A DNA stretch of 64,000 nucleotides. Origin: an uncultured Dehalococcoidia bacterium. Lineage in GTDB: Bacteria; Chloroflexota; Dehalococcoidia; Lucifugimonadales; UBA1127. Position numbers and translations under genes: made by a program. The first letter of the stretch is position 1; each line of letters opens with the position of its first letter. Below the pieces are notes generated by a model. The model had not been told where the DNA came from, made no database searches, and worked only from the letters and a program-made list of their open reading frames with translations. This document shows, piece after piece, positions 1 to 8,577 of the stretch. The stretch spans positions 16,419 to 80,418 of the forward strand of contig CAJWXP010000004.1 of assembly GCA_913049785.1 (NCBI GenBank), written 5' to 3'.

Positions 1-207
1 GCCGATCTCAAGCTGACCAGAGAGGATGATGACGAACTGTCGCTGAGGCGCGGGATGCCAGTCCTGCACAACTCCCGGGGCCCGGGAGCCGTAGCGGATC
101 TGCGTGACATCGATGCCCTTTGTCCACTCCGTCATCTTGTCCAGGTCGACCGCTTCCCATGTGGCTTTGCCGTCGCCACCGATGTACATTCGATAGGTGC
201 TTCCCAC
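1..207 (-). CDS. Cupin-domain protein, N-terminal part only
   Basis: The reverse strand is open from a GTG at 205-207 to the window edge (69 codons) and is not in the ORF track. The GTG follows a clear GGAGG. The peptide begins MGSTYRMYIGG and runs into WHPAPQRQFVIILSGQLEIG, which resembles the first half of a cupin barrel (one His, then the G-x-hydrophobic strand). Cupins of this kind often act as small oxygenases or sugar/acid binding proteins; the substrate cannot be read from this fragment. The 3' part lies outside the window. It is downstream of, and co-directional with, the LigB dioxygenase at 314-1366. Confidence 0.7.
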   Translation of the reverse strand, partial: MGSTYRMYIGGDGKATWEAVDLDKMTEWTKGIDVTQIRYGSRAPGVVQDWHPAPQRQFVIILSGQLEIG

Positions 208-248
208 TGGTATCCTCCGTAATGTTGTAATGTTTCTAACGAACACAA

Positions 249-289
249 ACTTCCCGGGCACTATCAATCCCATCAAGTACCCGGGAAGT
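249..289 (-). terminator. Inverted repeat behind the LigB gene, possible weak terminator
   Basis: ACTTCCCGGG and its exact reverse complement are separated by about 21 bases just 3' of the LigB stop codon. Only a short T-rich stretch (TTTGTGTT) follows in the leftward direction, so termination is possible but not certain. Confidence 0.4.
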
Positions 290-313
290 CAGCGTAAGTA
301 TGCTAGCTAAATC

Positions 314-1366
314 CTATTCCCAAACGCCACAGGCGCAACCACAACCAGTGCCAGCAGGCGTACGATATCCAGGTTCGTACACCAGAGTCTCCATCTTGGT
401 GCTACCCATAGCGCCAGCAGTAGCTACCCAGTTCATGATCTCAGTGGTGGCCGACTGCAACCGCACCCTCGGCAGAGTGGTGAGGATCTCAGCGTTGGCC
501 TCTTCCATGCCTTTAAGGGCCAGCCGGTCCAACTCCTCGTCCACCACGAAATGGCTTAGGCCGCCTGTGCAGGCGAAGGCGACTGTCTTGTTCGTATCCC
601 ATGCCTCGATCGACTTACGGACGGCTTGGCCAAGAGCGTAAGCACGTCGAGGGCTGATCCAGTTCGGCGGATAGCACGTGTTGATGGTGATAGGCAGAAT
701 CGGCGGTGTCTTTCCACCAAACCATCGGGCTACGGCAAAGCCGTAGGCATGAGGCAGCCCGAATGGCCGCGGTTGTGTTGAACGCGGCTTCTGCAGATAC
801 CAGCCTGCCGGCCCGATGCTGCCGCCGTATTCTTCCTTCATGTAGCGGGAGTGAGCGACATCAAAGTCCTGGTCCATCAAGGATTCGATCACATGGAGTC
901 CCAGTTCGGAGTCCACCGGGTAATCGAATTCCTTGGTGCCATAGGCCAAGGCTGACATCTTTCGAGCCTCACTCATGTCCGGTGTGATCTTTCGAGGCAA
1001 GACCTTCATCGAATCGCCCCAGTACACGTTGATCGACGGCATGTTGTCGTCGAAGAAGAGCTCGCTCTGGTCGTCACCGAACATCACAACGATGTCTGGA
1101 TTGACCGCCTCAAACCGGTCTTGAAGCTTGTTGAGCCCCTGTTGGATGTTCTCAACTCTGCCGGTAAACGTCTCTACATTGGCCAGTTCTGCAAGCCCTG
1201 GGTCAGCAGTCGCAAGAAGCTCCTCATAGCTGACGAGTTCACCATCTGGGGGTCGAACCAGCTCGCTGTTACGCAGGTCGTTCTGTGCGTGGACTGCCCA
1301 CAGTTCACCGGTCAAGCTCATCAGCGGACTGTGAGACGACGCGAAACCACCGACTATCTTTGCCAT
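314..1366 (-). CDS. LigB-type extradiol ring-cleavage dioxygenase (copy 1)
   Basis: 350-residue member of the class III extradiol dioxygenase family (LigB / protocatechuate 4,5-dioxygenase beta subunit, DODA-like). These Fe(II) enzymes open catecholic rings next to the diol. Visible family features are the N-terminal SSHSPLM (first iron His), the GDDQSELF segment in the first quarter and SHFVVDEELD near residue 270, where the conserved catalytic His sits. The C-terminus ends in a Cys-rich GCGCACG segment, unusual for the family and not explained. I moved the start from the ORF-track position to the ATG at 1366 because TGAGGAGGGG lies a few bases upstream. No separate LigA small subunit is adjacent. 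Substrate unknown; the neighbouring Mo hydroxylase suggests an aromatic or heteroaromatic acid. Confidence 0.85.
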   Translation of the reverse strand: MAKIVGGFASSHSPLMSLTGELWAVHAQNDLRNSELVRPPDGELVSYEELLATADPGLAELANVETFTGRVENIQQGLNKLQDRFEAVNPDIVVMFGDDQSELFFDDNMPSINVYWGDSMKVLPRKITPDMSEARKMSALAYGTKEFDYPVDSELGLHVIESLMDQDFDVAHSRYMKEEYGGSIGPAGWYLQKPRSTQPRPFGLPHAYGFAVARWFGGKTPPILPITINTCYPPNWISPRRAYALGQAVRKSIEAWDTNKTVAFACTGGLSHFVVDEELDRLALKGMEEANAEILTTLPRVRLQSATTEIMNWVATAGAMGSTKMETLVYEPGYRTPAGTGCGCACGVWE

Positions 1367-1544
1367 TGTTCCCCTCCTCAATTCCCGTTTTTGAAGCCGC
1401 CTACCTGGTAAATCTAACCGAAAATTCTCTACCCACCTTCTGGAATTTAGGTGGATTGAGCGACAGTATCTGACTCTATTAGGACATCGTCAAGCGAGGT
1501 GTAGAGAGACAAGTGCGAGTCTCCAAGGCGCCGCTGATCTGCTC

Positions 1545-3785
1545 CTAGCCCTGCCGCTTGGCCCGCAACGCACGGTAGACCTTCTCAGCCGTAATGGGCA
1601 GGTCCTTAATGCGCACGCCGACAGCGTCCTCTACGGCGTTGGCTATGGCCGCTGCCACCGGAATGGTGGCGTTCTCGCCGATGCTCTTCACGTTGTATGG
1701 CCCAACGCCGCTCTCCGACTCCACCAGCACCGTACGAAGCTCAGGGATGTCCTTGATGGTAGGTATCTTGTAGTCGCCGAAGGTCAGGGTGGTCACACGA
1801 CCGTCCTCCACGGCGAGCTCCTCCATCAGCGCGTAGCCAATGCCCTGCATAGCGCCGCCGTTGATCTGACCCTGATGGCCTATAGGGTTCACGATCTTGC
1901 CTACATCGTGGGCGGTGGACAGCGTTAGCAGCTTCACCTCGCCGGTCTCAGGATCCACGGACACTTCAGCAACTTGCGCCACGTAGGCCGTGACGGGCGG
2001 GAGGCTGGCGTCCTGGAACTCTGCCTGGCCCGTCACGGAGTGGCCTGCCTTCTGCAGCAGCTCGTACCAGGAATGGTTCTCCCCGGTGTCGCGGTTGCGC
2101 ACAGCGCCATCGGTGTAGGTGAGTCGGTCTTCGGGAACGCCAAGTTGCTGCGCTGCGGTCTTCAGCAGCTCGGACTTGACCTCCTGGGCCGCTGCGTAAG
2201 CCACCTGGGTGCCGATGCGCGTCACGCGGCTGCCACCGACGCCAGAATCGAAGTCTACGGTGCCGGTGCGCCAAATCTCGAGCCCTATGTGCTCGATGGA
2301 GATGCCCAGCTCCTCGCCTACGACCTGCATCTCCAGGGTGTAGGTACCGGTACCCTGCTCAAACACAGGGGTGCTGAGGAGCACAGAGCCGTCAGGGTTC
2401 ATCGTGATCGCTGCCGTTGACTGACCGCCACCGGGAGGCCTGTCCCCGAGTGCTATGCCCCTGCCGATGTTTGGTGCCTTGGGCTTGCCGTACTCGCCGG
2501 TCTCAACAGCAGCTTCCATGGTCTCCCTGATGTTGATGCCCTGGAAGGTGTGGCCAAGGCCGTCCTCCTCACCAGCGCGGACGACGTTCATACGTCGCAC
2601 TTCCAGCGGGTCCATTCCTAGCTCCCGGGCCACCAAGTCCATCTGCGATTCCATGACAAAGGCCGCCTGGGGCTCTCCCGGGCCTCTCATGTGGCCGCAG
2701 GGGATGTTGTTCGTGTAGACCTGGATGCCCTCGACTTTGACGTTGGGAGTCCGGTAGGGGCCACATGCGTGGGAGAAGCCCATCAGGTTCACGCCGGGCT
2801 TGTATGCACCGTATGCGCCGCTATCGAAGATGCCGCGAACGTGGTGGGCCACCATTGTGCCATCGCGCTTCACGCCGGTCCTCACATACATCGTCGATGC
2901 GTGGCGAGGGTTGGCAGCCATGAACTCATCAACGTAGTCCATGACCATCTTCACCGGGCGTTCACTGTGCTTGGCCAGGTAGTAGCAGAGGGGTATCTCC
3001 ATTGGAGAGCCTTTGCCGCCGAAGTCGCCGCCGATCGTGGCGAAGTTAACCTGGAACCTGTCCTGAGGGAGTTCCGAAAAGTCTGACATCTGCTGTCGGA
3101 GGCTGTAGGGAGCCTTGTTGGACGCCCATATCTGAGCTACGCCGTCCTCGTCTATCCAGACCACGCACGAGTGCGATTCCAAGTATGCCTGGTGCTGTCG
3201 AGGCGTGGTGAAGGTATTCTCAACGATGACATCGGCCTCTGCAAACCCCGCCTCGATGTCGCCCTTGCCCCAGGTGCTGTGGATGAACACGTTTGATGGC
3301 TTCTCCGGTGGCTGCGGGTAGCCCACGTAGCTCACCATGTCCGGATGGATGAACGGCGCGCCGTCCTTCATAGCCTCAAGAGGGTCTAGCTGCGCGGGAA
3401 GCTCTTCGTACTCGATTTCTATGAGGTCGATAGCCGCTTGGGCGATGTCCTCGTCGTCGGCAGCAACGGCTGCGACACGTTCGCCGGCGAAACGCACGTG
3501 ATCCCAGGCCAGGATCGGCACATCGCGGAGACGTCGCCCGTACAGGATGCCTCGAACGTCGTTGCCGGTCAGCACGACGTGGACGCCCGGCAACGCCTTC
3601 GCCGCAGTCGTATCGATGCTCACGATGCGAGCGTGGGGATACGGGCTTCTGAGCGACTTGCCCCACAGGGTGCCCGGAAGGTTGATGTCAGCGGAATACC
3701 TGGCCTTGCCGGTGACCTTCTCCGGGCCATCGACCCGGGCGAGAGGCTGGCCGAATACCTGGCCGAATGCGCTTGGCGTCGTCAT
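1545..3785 (-). CDS. Xanthine dehydrogenase family, molybdopterin-binding large subunit
   Basis: About 746 residues, the usual length for the large subunit of xanthine oxidase family hydroxylases (aldehyde oxidase a/b hammerhead domain near residues 15-125, then the two Mo-cofactor domains). Motifs include RVDGPEKVTGKARYSADI at the N-terminus, GGDFGGKG (Mo cofactor loop), GHMRGPGEPQ and the C-terminal SIGENATIPVAAAIANA. The active-site loop reads GHMRGPGEPQ, not the AYRCSFR of form I CO dehydrogenase, so this is a hydroxylase of a (hetero)aromatic or acyl substrate rather than a CO oxidiser. Start chosen at ATG 3785 behind AAGGGG. It is transcribed divergently from its probable 2Fe-2S and FAD subunits at 3867-5199, across 81 bp that must hold both promoters. 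Confidence 0.9.
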   Translation of the reverse strand: MTTPSAFGQVFGQPLARVDGPEKVTGKARYSADINLPGTLWGKSLRSPYPHARIVSIDTTAAKALPGVHVVLTGNDVRGILYGRRLRDVPILAWDHVRFAGERVAAVAADDEDIAQAAIDLIEIEYEELPAQLDPLEAMKDGAPFIHPDMVSYVGYPQPPEKPSNVFIHSTWGKGDIEAGFAEADVIVENTFTTPRQHQAYLESHSCVVWIDEDGVAQIWASNKAPYSLRQQMSDFSELPQDRFQVNFATIGGDFGGKGSPMEIPLCYYLAKHSERPVKMVMDYVDEFMAANPRHASTMYVRTGVKRDGTMVAHHVRGIFDSGAYGAYKPGVNLMGFSHACGPYRTPNVKVEGIQVYTNNIPCGHMRGPGEPQAAFVMESQMDLVARELGMDPLEVRRMNVVRAGEEDGLGHTFQGINIRETMEAAVETGEYGKPKAPNIGRGIALGDRPPGGGQSTAAITMNPDGSVLLSTPVFEQGTGTYTLEMQVVGEELGISIEHIGLEIWRTGTVDFDSGVGGSRVTRIGTQVAYAAAQEVKSELLKTAAQQLGVPEDRLTYTDGAVRNRDTGENHSWYELLQKAGHSVTGQAEFQDASLPPVTAYVAQVAEVSVDPETGEVKLLTLSTAHDVGKIVNPIGHQGQINGGAMQGIGYALMEELAVEDGRVTTLTFGDYKIPTIKDIPELRTVLVESESGVGPYNVKSIGENATIPVAAAIANAVEDAVGVRIKDLPITAEKVYRALRAKRQG

Positions 3786-3866
3786 AGCTGTTCCCCTTGT
3801 CAGCAAAGGCGTCCTAGGCTACCATTCTCGAAACTTTGCGCCCCAGAACTTGGCGAAGGATACCAG

Positions 3867-4340
3867 ATGACTACAGCCGATGCACTCTACACGGTCAACG
3901 TGACGATCAACGGTCAGCCCCACGAGGTCAAGGTGCCTGCAAGGAGGACGCTGGTGGACCTGCTGCGGTACGACCTGGATATGACCGGCACCAAGGAAAC
4001 GTGCAGCGTAGGCGTCTGTGGCGCATGCACCGTTCTCATCGATGGCGAGATCGCAGCGTCGTGCATCACCCTTGCCGTGCAGGCTGACGGCGCAAACATC
4101 ACGACCATCGAGGGTGTGGCGAACGGCGAAGCCCTTCACCCGTTGCAGCAGAGCTTCATCGACCACGGTGGGTTTCAGTGCGGCATCTGCACATCGGGAC
4201 AGATCGTAGCAGCGAAGTCGCTTCTGGACAGCAACCCATCGCCCACAGAGGACGAGGTCAAGGAATGGATGATGGGCAACCTGTGTCGCTGCACGGGCTA
4301 CTACCAGATCATGGAGTCCATCCTGAAGGCGAGCAAGTAG
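3867..4340 (+). CDS. 2Fe-2S subunit of molybdenum hydroxylase (CoxS-like)
   Basis: 157-residue small subunit with two [2Fe-2S] clusters: an N-terminal plant-type ferredoxin fold with CSVGVCGACTVLIDG and a C-terminal helical domain with CGICTSG and CRCTGYYQI. It carries electrons from the Mo site to the FAD subunit. The ORF track extends it far upstream; the real start is the ATG at 3867 (MTTADALYTVNV), behind AAGGA. Only one base separates its stop from the FAD subunit ATG, so the two are translationally coupled. The family's usual length is about 150-165 residues. Confidence 0.93.
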   Translation: MTTADALYTVNVTINGQPHEVKVPARRTLVDLLRYDLDMTGTKETCSVGVCGACTVLIDGEIAASCITLAVQADGANITTIEGVANGEALHPLQQSFIDHGGFQCGICTSGQIVAAKSLLDSNPSPTEDEVKEWMMGNLCRCTGYYQIMESILKASK

Positions 4341-4341
4341 G

Positions 4342-5199
4342 ATGAGAGACTTCATCTACCACGCACCGACAACCATCGACGAGGCGCTTGCCCTGCTGGA
4401 TGAGCACGGCGAGGACGCTCGACCCATCGCCGGCGGCACCGCAATGGTGAACCTGTTGAAGCAGAACATGGTGCTGGCAGACCACCTGGTGGGCCTGGGC
4501 AAACTCCCGGGCCTCCGAGGGGTCTCACAGACCAACGGCAGCCTCCACATCGGCGCGCTGTCTCGACACCGGGAGGTGGAGCTCAGCCCGGAAGTACTAG
4601 CCCACTCCCCGCTGCTGGCCGAGGCGTACAGCAAAGTAGCTACCGTACGGGTGCGTAACATGGCAACGGTTGGCGGTGGGTTGACCCACGCCGATCCTGC
4701 CCAGGACCCGCCACCTTCGTTGATGGTGCTGGACGCTCATGTTGTGCTGACTTCCTCCAAGGGCACCCGGGAACTCCCGGTCAGCGACCTTTTCGTCGAC
4801 TACTATGAGTCGGCACTGGAGCCTGGAGAGCTGCTGACCGAGCTGGTCGTCCCGCAGTCTCCCAAGGGGGCCAAGACGGTCTACTTGAAGTTCCTACCAC
4901 GCACGGAGGACGACTACGCCACCGTGTCGGTTGCGGCTTTAGCAACGGTGGAGAACGGCATCTGCCAGGATATTCGAGTCGCCCTGGGCGCAGTCGGACC
5001 GACGCCGATTCGCGCTACGGCCGTTGAAGCTGCACTCAAGGGCCAACAGGTGACGCCGGACGCTGTTCGCGCTGCCGCCGATGCCGTAGCCGACCAGGTT
5101 GACCCACTGACCGACTTCCGTGGTTCTGACGACTACAAGCGGGACATGGCCGTGGTGTTCACCCGGCGGGCGTTGGAGCAAGTCTTGTTAGCATCGTGA
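4342..5199 (+). CDS. FAD-binding medium subunit of molybdenum hydroxylase (CoxM-like)
   Basis: 285 residues, typical for the medium subunit. The FAD-binding segments ARPIAGGTAMVNLLKQ near residue 30 and ATVGGGLTHADPAQD near residue 110 match the family's AGGT and TxGG motifs; the C-terminal half is the CO dehydrogenase flavoprotein C-terminal domain. It passes electrons from the 2Fe-2S subunit to an acceptor. ATG directly follows the CoxS-like stop; the stop overlaps the next start (GTGA), so all three rightward genes form one operon. Confidence 0.92.
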   Translation: MRDFIYHAPTTIDEALALLDEHGEDARPIAGGTAMVNLLKQNMVLADHLVGLGKLPGLRGVSQTNGSLHIGALSRHREVELSPEVLAHSPLLAEAYSKVATVRVRNMATVGGGLTHADPAQDPPPSLMVLDAHVVLTSSKGTRELPVSDLFVDYYESALEPGELLTELVVPQSPKGAKTVYLKFLPRTEDDYATVSVAALATVENGICQDIRVALGAVGPTPIRATAVEAALKGQQVTPDAVRAAADAVADQVDPLTDFRGSDDYKRDMAVVFTRRALEQVLLAS

Positions 5200-5645
5200 A
5201 GTTTGAATTCGACGTAGTTATAGACGCCCCCCCGGACCGGGTCTGGGCGATTCTCTCTGACATTCCCCTGGCATCCTCAATGATGCCGGGCGTCCAAGAC
5301 GTTACGCTGCATCCGGACGGCACTTATACCGGCAAGGTACGCATACGAGTCGGGCCTATCGGGTTTAACCTGGCTGGCGAAGTCACAGTGAGTGAGGACA
5401 GGGACGCGGGGAAGTGGTCGATGACATCGCAGGCGCAAGACCCGCGCATCGGTGGCGGTGTGACCTCCACAGTAGAGACGATCATCACTGAGCCATCGCC
5501 CGGGAACACCCGGATGCAGGTCAATGCGGACGTTCAGTTCTCCGGCAGGTTGGGGCAGTTGGGTCAGCCGCTGATCAAGAAGAAGGCTGACTCCATGGTC
5601 AAGGAGTTCACTGAGAACCTCAAGAAGGCCGCCACCCAGGGCTAG
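5196..5645 (+). CDS. CoxG-like SRPBCC protein
   Basis: 149-residue START/SRPBCC-fold protein resembling CoxG (CO dehydrogenase subunit G), which in better studied systems helps membrane recruitment or assembly of molybdenum hydroxylases. It begins MKFEFDVVIDAPPDRVWAIL, the classic SRPBCC opening, and ends KKKADSMVKEFTENLKK. Its GTG start overlaps the stop of the FAD subunit by four bases. The stop codon TAG sits in the loop of a perfect hairpin that begins a dispersed repeat (see 5636-5674). Confidence 0.85.
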   Translation: MKFEFDVVIDAPPDRVWAILSDIPLASSMMPGVQDVTLHPDGTYTGKVRIRVGPIGFNLAGEVTVSEDRDAGKWSMTSQAQDPRIGGGVTSTVETIITEPSPGNTRMQVNADVQFSGRLGQLGQPLIKKKADSMVKEFTENLKKAATQG

Positions 5646-5674
5646 GCCCTGGACCCACATGCCTGACGGTTACC
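5636..5674 (+). repeat. Dispersed stem-tail repeat, copy A
   Basis: CCAGGGC-TAG-GCCCTGG, with the coxG-like stop codon as the loop, followed by ACCCACATG and CCTGACGGTTACC. The same stem plus tail arrangement recurs at seven or more other places in the window. No T-run follows, so it is not an ordinary intrinsic terminator. Confidence 0.8.
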
Positions 5675-5766
5675 CAACCAGTAACTAGGGACGACCGTAC
5701 AATCGGGGCCAACCGGCAGGGTTGTCATTCTGAGGCGTCGTAGGTGTGCCACCAATTCCAGCTACT

Positions 5767-6129
5767 CTAACTGCGCACAGCGTCCAATATGGCGCGGCCT
5801 GTGGCTTCCCACATGGTGTCGCCGAAGCCTTTGCCCTCTTCCAACTTGTCATCGCCCTGGCGAGAGGTGCGTACGTAAAACACGGTTAGGGGTTCACTAT
5901 TCCTGCGGGGTTTTGCCCCGGGTGAATAGAACTCAAAGGCCCAATCGTCAACCATCATACGGTGCGCCAACGTCGACCACGCCACCGGGTCTGTACTAAA
6001 CTGCGGTGGCGGTGTTGGCTGGAACTCAGTGTTGCTTACCAGTGCCCACATCCAGGGCTTATCGTGAATGATCCGCTCGTAGATGACCTCATCCATGTTG
6101 GGGCCCGCAGGCATGCCACTGTCAGCCAT
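5767..6129 (-). CDS. Conserved-looking protein of unknown function
   Basis: 120 residues from an ATG at 6129 preceded by TAGGAG; the ORF track runs 17 codons further upstream without a ribosome site. No domain recognised. The sequence is soluble-looking, rich in Trp and Met (KPWMWALV, MMVDDWAFEFYSP) and ends in an amphipathic helix (GDTMWEATGRAILDAV). It lies between the Mo hydroxylase operon and Rieske oxygenase 1 and reads leftward, against both. Confidence 0.6.
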   Translation of the reverse strand: MADSGMPAGPNMDEVIYERIIHDKPWMWALVSNTEFQPTPPPQFSTDPVAWSTLAHRMMVDDWAFEFYSPGAKPRRNSEPLTVFYVRTSRQGDDKLEEGKGFGDTMWEATGRAILDAVRS

Positions 6130-6192
6130 ATTCACTCCTAACGCAGCCCGCAGCATAGCAAGCCGGTTAGCCGTTCGCAAGGTAATATGTCG

Positions 6193-6221
6193 TTGACACC
6201 CATCCGATGCCCTTATAGACT
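6193..6221 (+). promoter_or_regulatory. Probable sigma-70 type promoter for Rieske oxygenase 1
   Basis: TTGACA at 6193-6198 and TAGACT at 6216-6221 with 17-base spacing, about 50 bases before the Rieske start. TATAGA two bases earlier is an alternative -10. Confidence 0.5.
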
Positions 6222-6237
6222 GCGAGTGTAGGTAAAG

Positions 6238-6253
6238 TCCCGATATTTCGGGA
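6238..6253. promoter_or_regulatory. Inverted repeat in the Rieske 1 leader, possible operator
   Basis: TCCCGA-TATT-TCGGGA lies between the predicted promoter and the ribosome site of the Rieske gene. It is in a suitable place for a repressor site or a small 5' hairpin; which of these is unknown. Confidence 0.3.
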
Positions 6254-6270
6254 TAAAACGGAGGTTAGGT

Positions 6271-7593
6271 ATGCTTTCACAAGCTGATAACGATACGCTG
6301 ACTCAGGTAGGCCCAGGAACGACGATGGGCGAGTTGATGCGGCAGTACTGGATCCCCGCAATCATGTCCAGCGAACTCGAGGGCCCCGATAGCGACCCGG
6401 TGCGGGTACGATTGCTGGGCGAGGACTTGATCGCCTTCCGGGACACCAACGGCAGCGTGGGCATCGTTGATAACTACTGTCCACACCGACGCGCCAGCCT
6501 GTTCTTCGGTCGGAACGAGGAGAGCGGTCTCCGTTGCGTCTACCACGGGTGGAAGTTCGATGTGAACGGCGACTGTGTGGACATGCCATCGGAGCCAGCA
6601 GAGAGCAACTTCAAGGACAAGGTGAAGATCAAGGCCTATCGGTGCGAAGAACGCAACGGCATCGTCTGGACGTACATGGGGCCCCGCGAGACACCCCCGG
6701 CCTTGTCCAACCTAGAAGCCAATATGCGCCCTGACCGGGACTACACCGTTTCCACCATTCTTCGGAACTGCAACTGGATGCAGGCCCTTGAAGGTGATAT
6801 CGATACCGCCCACCTGGGATTCCTGCACCTTGGCAGTGCAGACCCCAAGGCGCTTGTACCAGGTTCTACCGACTACTACACCGTGAACGTGCGACACCCC
6901 AAGTACAACGTGATGGACACGGACTACGGCGTCACCTACGCAGCGTTCCGGCCAGCCGAGGAGGACTCTACCTACTGGCGTTTCGCAAACTACCTGCTAC
7001 CCTTCTACACTCAGATTCCTACTGGCAAGCTGGGTCTGATGGTACGTTTCCGGGCATGGGTGCCCATCGACGATACCCATACGATGTTCTGGAGCGTCAA
7101 TGCTACTGCGCCAGAAGTGCAGGGCGGCGGTAGGCGAACAGACAAGAACGGCAAGCTCGTTGGCGGCAGCGCAGGCCAGACAGACTATCTGCCGAACCAA
7201 ACGGGTTGGCTTGGACGATGGAACCTGGCAGCCGATGCGGGCAACGACTACAAGATCGACCGTGAGGCCCAGAAGAAGAACGAGATATACACAGGCATCA
7301 CCGGGATCTTCCTTCAGGATCAAGCGGTCACTGAGAGTATGGGTGCCATTGGAGACCGGTCTCAGGAGCACCTCGGGACCAGCGACTCCATGATCATAAA
7401 GTCGAGGCGTCGTGCGCTTAACGCGGCCAGGGCCCTTCAGGAAGGGATAACACCTCCAGGAGTGGACGATCCGAAGGTCTTCAGCGTCCGCACCGGCGAT
7501 GTGATCCTGCCCAAAGGCGTCGACTGGCTAGAGGGCACCGCCCACCTGCGGGAGGCCTTTGTGGAGCACCCGCAGTTAATGCCGAAGTCATAG
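6271..7593 (+). CDS. Rieske non-heme iron oxygenase, alpha subunit (copy 1)
   Basis: 440-residue oxygenase of the phthalate dioxygenase / phenoxybenzoate dioxygenase type. The N-terminal Rieske domain carries CPHRRASLFF and CVYHGWKFD (C-x-H ... C-x2-H, [2Fe-2S] ligands). The catalytic domain has EGDIDTAHLGFLH, containing the Asp and two His expected to bind mononuclear Fe(II). Such enzymes hydroxylate or demethylate aromatic acids using electrons from a separate reductase, which is not encoded nearby. ATG 6271 follows ACGGAGG. It heads a rightward run of aldolase, exporter, ThDP enzyme and acyl-CoA ligase genes. Three paralogs in the window share the CVDMPSEPAESNFKDKVKI stretch almost unchanged. 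Confidence 0.93.
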   Translation: MLSQADNDTLTQVGPGTTMGELMRQYWIPAIMSSELEGPDSDPVRVRLLGEDLIAFRDTNGSVGIVDNYCPHRRASLFFGRNEESGLRCVYHGWKFDVNGDCVDMPSEPAESNFKDKVKIKAYRCEERNGIVWTYMGPRETPPALSNLEANMRPDRDYTVSTILRNCNWMQALEGDIDTAHLGFLHLGSADPKALVPGSTDYYTVNVRHPKYNVMDTDYGVTYAAFRPAEEDSTYWRFANYLLPFYTQIPTGKLGLMVRFRAWVPIDDTHTMFWSVNATAPEVQGGGRRTDKNGKLVGGSAGQTDYLPNQTGWLGRWNLAADAGNDYKIDREAQKKNEIYTGITGIFLQDQAVTESMGAIGDRSQEHLGTSDSMIIKSRRRALNAARALQEGITPPGVDDPKVFSVRTGDVILPKGVDWLEGTAHLREAFVEHPQLMPKS

Positions 7594-7614
7594 CATTTCA
7601 TCGATGTCAGAAGG

Positions 7615-7652
7615 AGGAGCCTCTTGGTGTAGACCGGAGGCTCTTTCTTATT
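7615..7652 (+). terminator. Intrinsic terminator after Rieske 1
   Basis: GAGCCTC and GAGGCTC form the stem, followed directly by TTTCTTATTCT. It separates the Rieske gene from the aldolase gene, so these may be independently transcribed. Confidence 0.65.
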
Positions 7653-7745
7653 CTACTGCTCACTGTCACCCGGTAATCTAAATATCTTTGTGGTAGAGTG
7701 GCGAGGAATTTTGAACTTGATAAACAATGTGCCCAAGGAGTGAAG

Positions 7746-8516
7746 ATGGCAGAGATTGACGACGTTCGATACGAGGTAGCTGTGGCCAATCGTGTGCTCT
7801 CAGAAGTAGGTCTGGCTACGGGGGTGCTAGCATCGCTGGGGCACGCCAGCATGAGAGTGCCTGGTGAGCAGGAGAAGTTCGTGGTTAAGGGGCGCGGCTA
7901 CGAGATCGACGCCCTGGCGTTGATGCAGCCCAAGGACATGGTCACCTGCGACCTTGAAGGCAACTGGATCGATGGCCCACCAGGCTCGTCCCAGTGCTTT
8001 GAGATCAAAATGCACTCAGCTATCTACAAGGAACACCCGGAAGTGGACTCCATCGTCCACGTCCACCCCAGATACACGACGATGATGTCTGTGTTGGAGA
8101 GGACGCTTGTGCCTATGTGCAACGAGGGCATCCACCTGGTGCGGACACCGCTGCCAGTCTATCCCCACAGCAAGCTCATCCTGACGGAAGAGGACGGTCA
8201 GAGCGTTGCCAGCACCATCGGCGACTCCCAGGCGGCGCTTCTCCGGGGTCACGGCGCCGTGACTACGGGGACCAGCCTAGAACAGTCCGTGATGAACATG
8301 CTCCAGCTAGAGGAGCAGGCCAAGATGAACTGGTACGCCTACTGTGCCGCCGGGCCCGACTACAAAGGTATCCCGGAGGCGGACATCGTAGAGGCCGATG
8401 CCCAGCCGACGTTGGCTGATCTGCCACATTTCGCAGGAGGGCCGCGGGCTACAGGGAATGCAGGCCCCGGTGGCGCATGGAAGTATTACACTCACCTAGT
8501 AAGCAAAGATTTGTAG
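7746..8516 (+). CDS. Class II aldolase/adducin family protein (copy 1)
   Basis: 256 residues. Class II aldolases use a divalent metal held by His residues for aldol cleavage, epimerisation or decarboxylation of hydroxy acids. Visible metal-ligand segments are IVHVHPRYTTM near residue 100 and LLRGHGAVTTG near residue 165. ATG 7746 is preceded by AAGGAG; the upstream extension in the ORF track lacks a ribosome site. A second, distinct paralog is at 39682-40437. Its position between a Rieske oxygenase and a ThDP enzyme fits a role in cleaving or decarboxylating ring-cleavage products, but the substrate is unknown. Confidence 0.85.
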   Translation: MAEIDDVRYEVAVANRVLSEVGLATGVLASLGHASMRVPGEQEKFVVKGRGYEIDALALMQPKDMVTCDLEGNWIDGPPGSSQCFEIKMHSAIYKEHPEVDSIVHVHPRYTTMMSVLERTLVPMCNEGIHLVRTPLPVYPHSKLILTEEDGQSVASTIGDSQAALLRGHGAVTTGTSLEQSVMNMLQLEEQAKMNWYAYCAAGPDYKGIPEADIVEADAQPTLADLPHFAGGPRATGNAGPGGAWKYYTHLVSKDL

Positions 8517-8577
8517 TTGTATGTAGTTTTATCGTAGTATGCTAATTCCATAGCTAATCAAGCAGGGGAGGCAGCGC

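Noticed and set aside
1545-5645. A carbon monoxide dehydrogenase (CoxMSL) locus
   Set aside because: The large subunit lacks the AYRCSFR or AYRGAGR signature of form I or II CO dehydrogenases; the loop is GHMRGPGEPQ.
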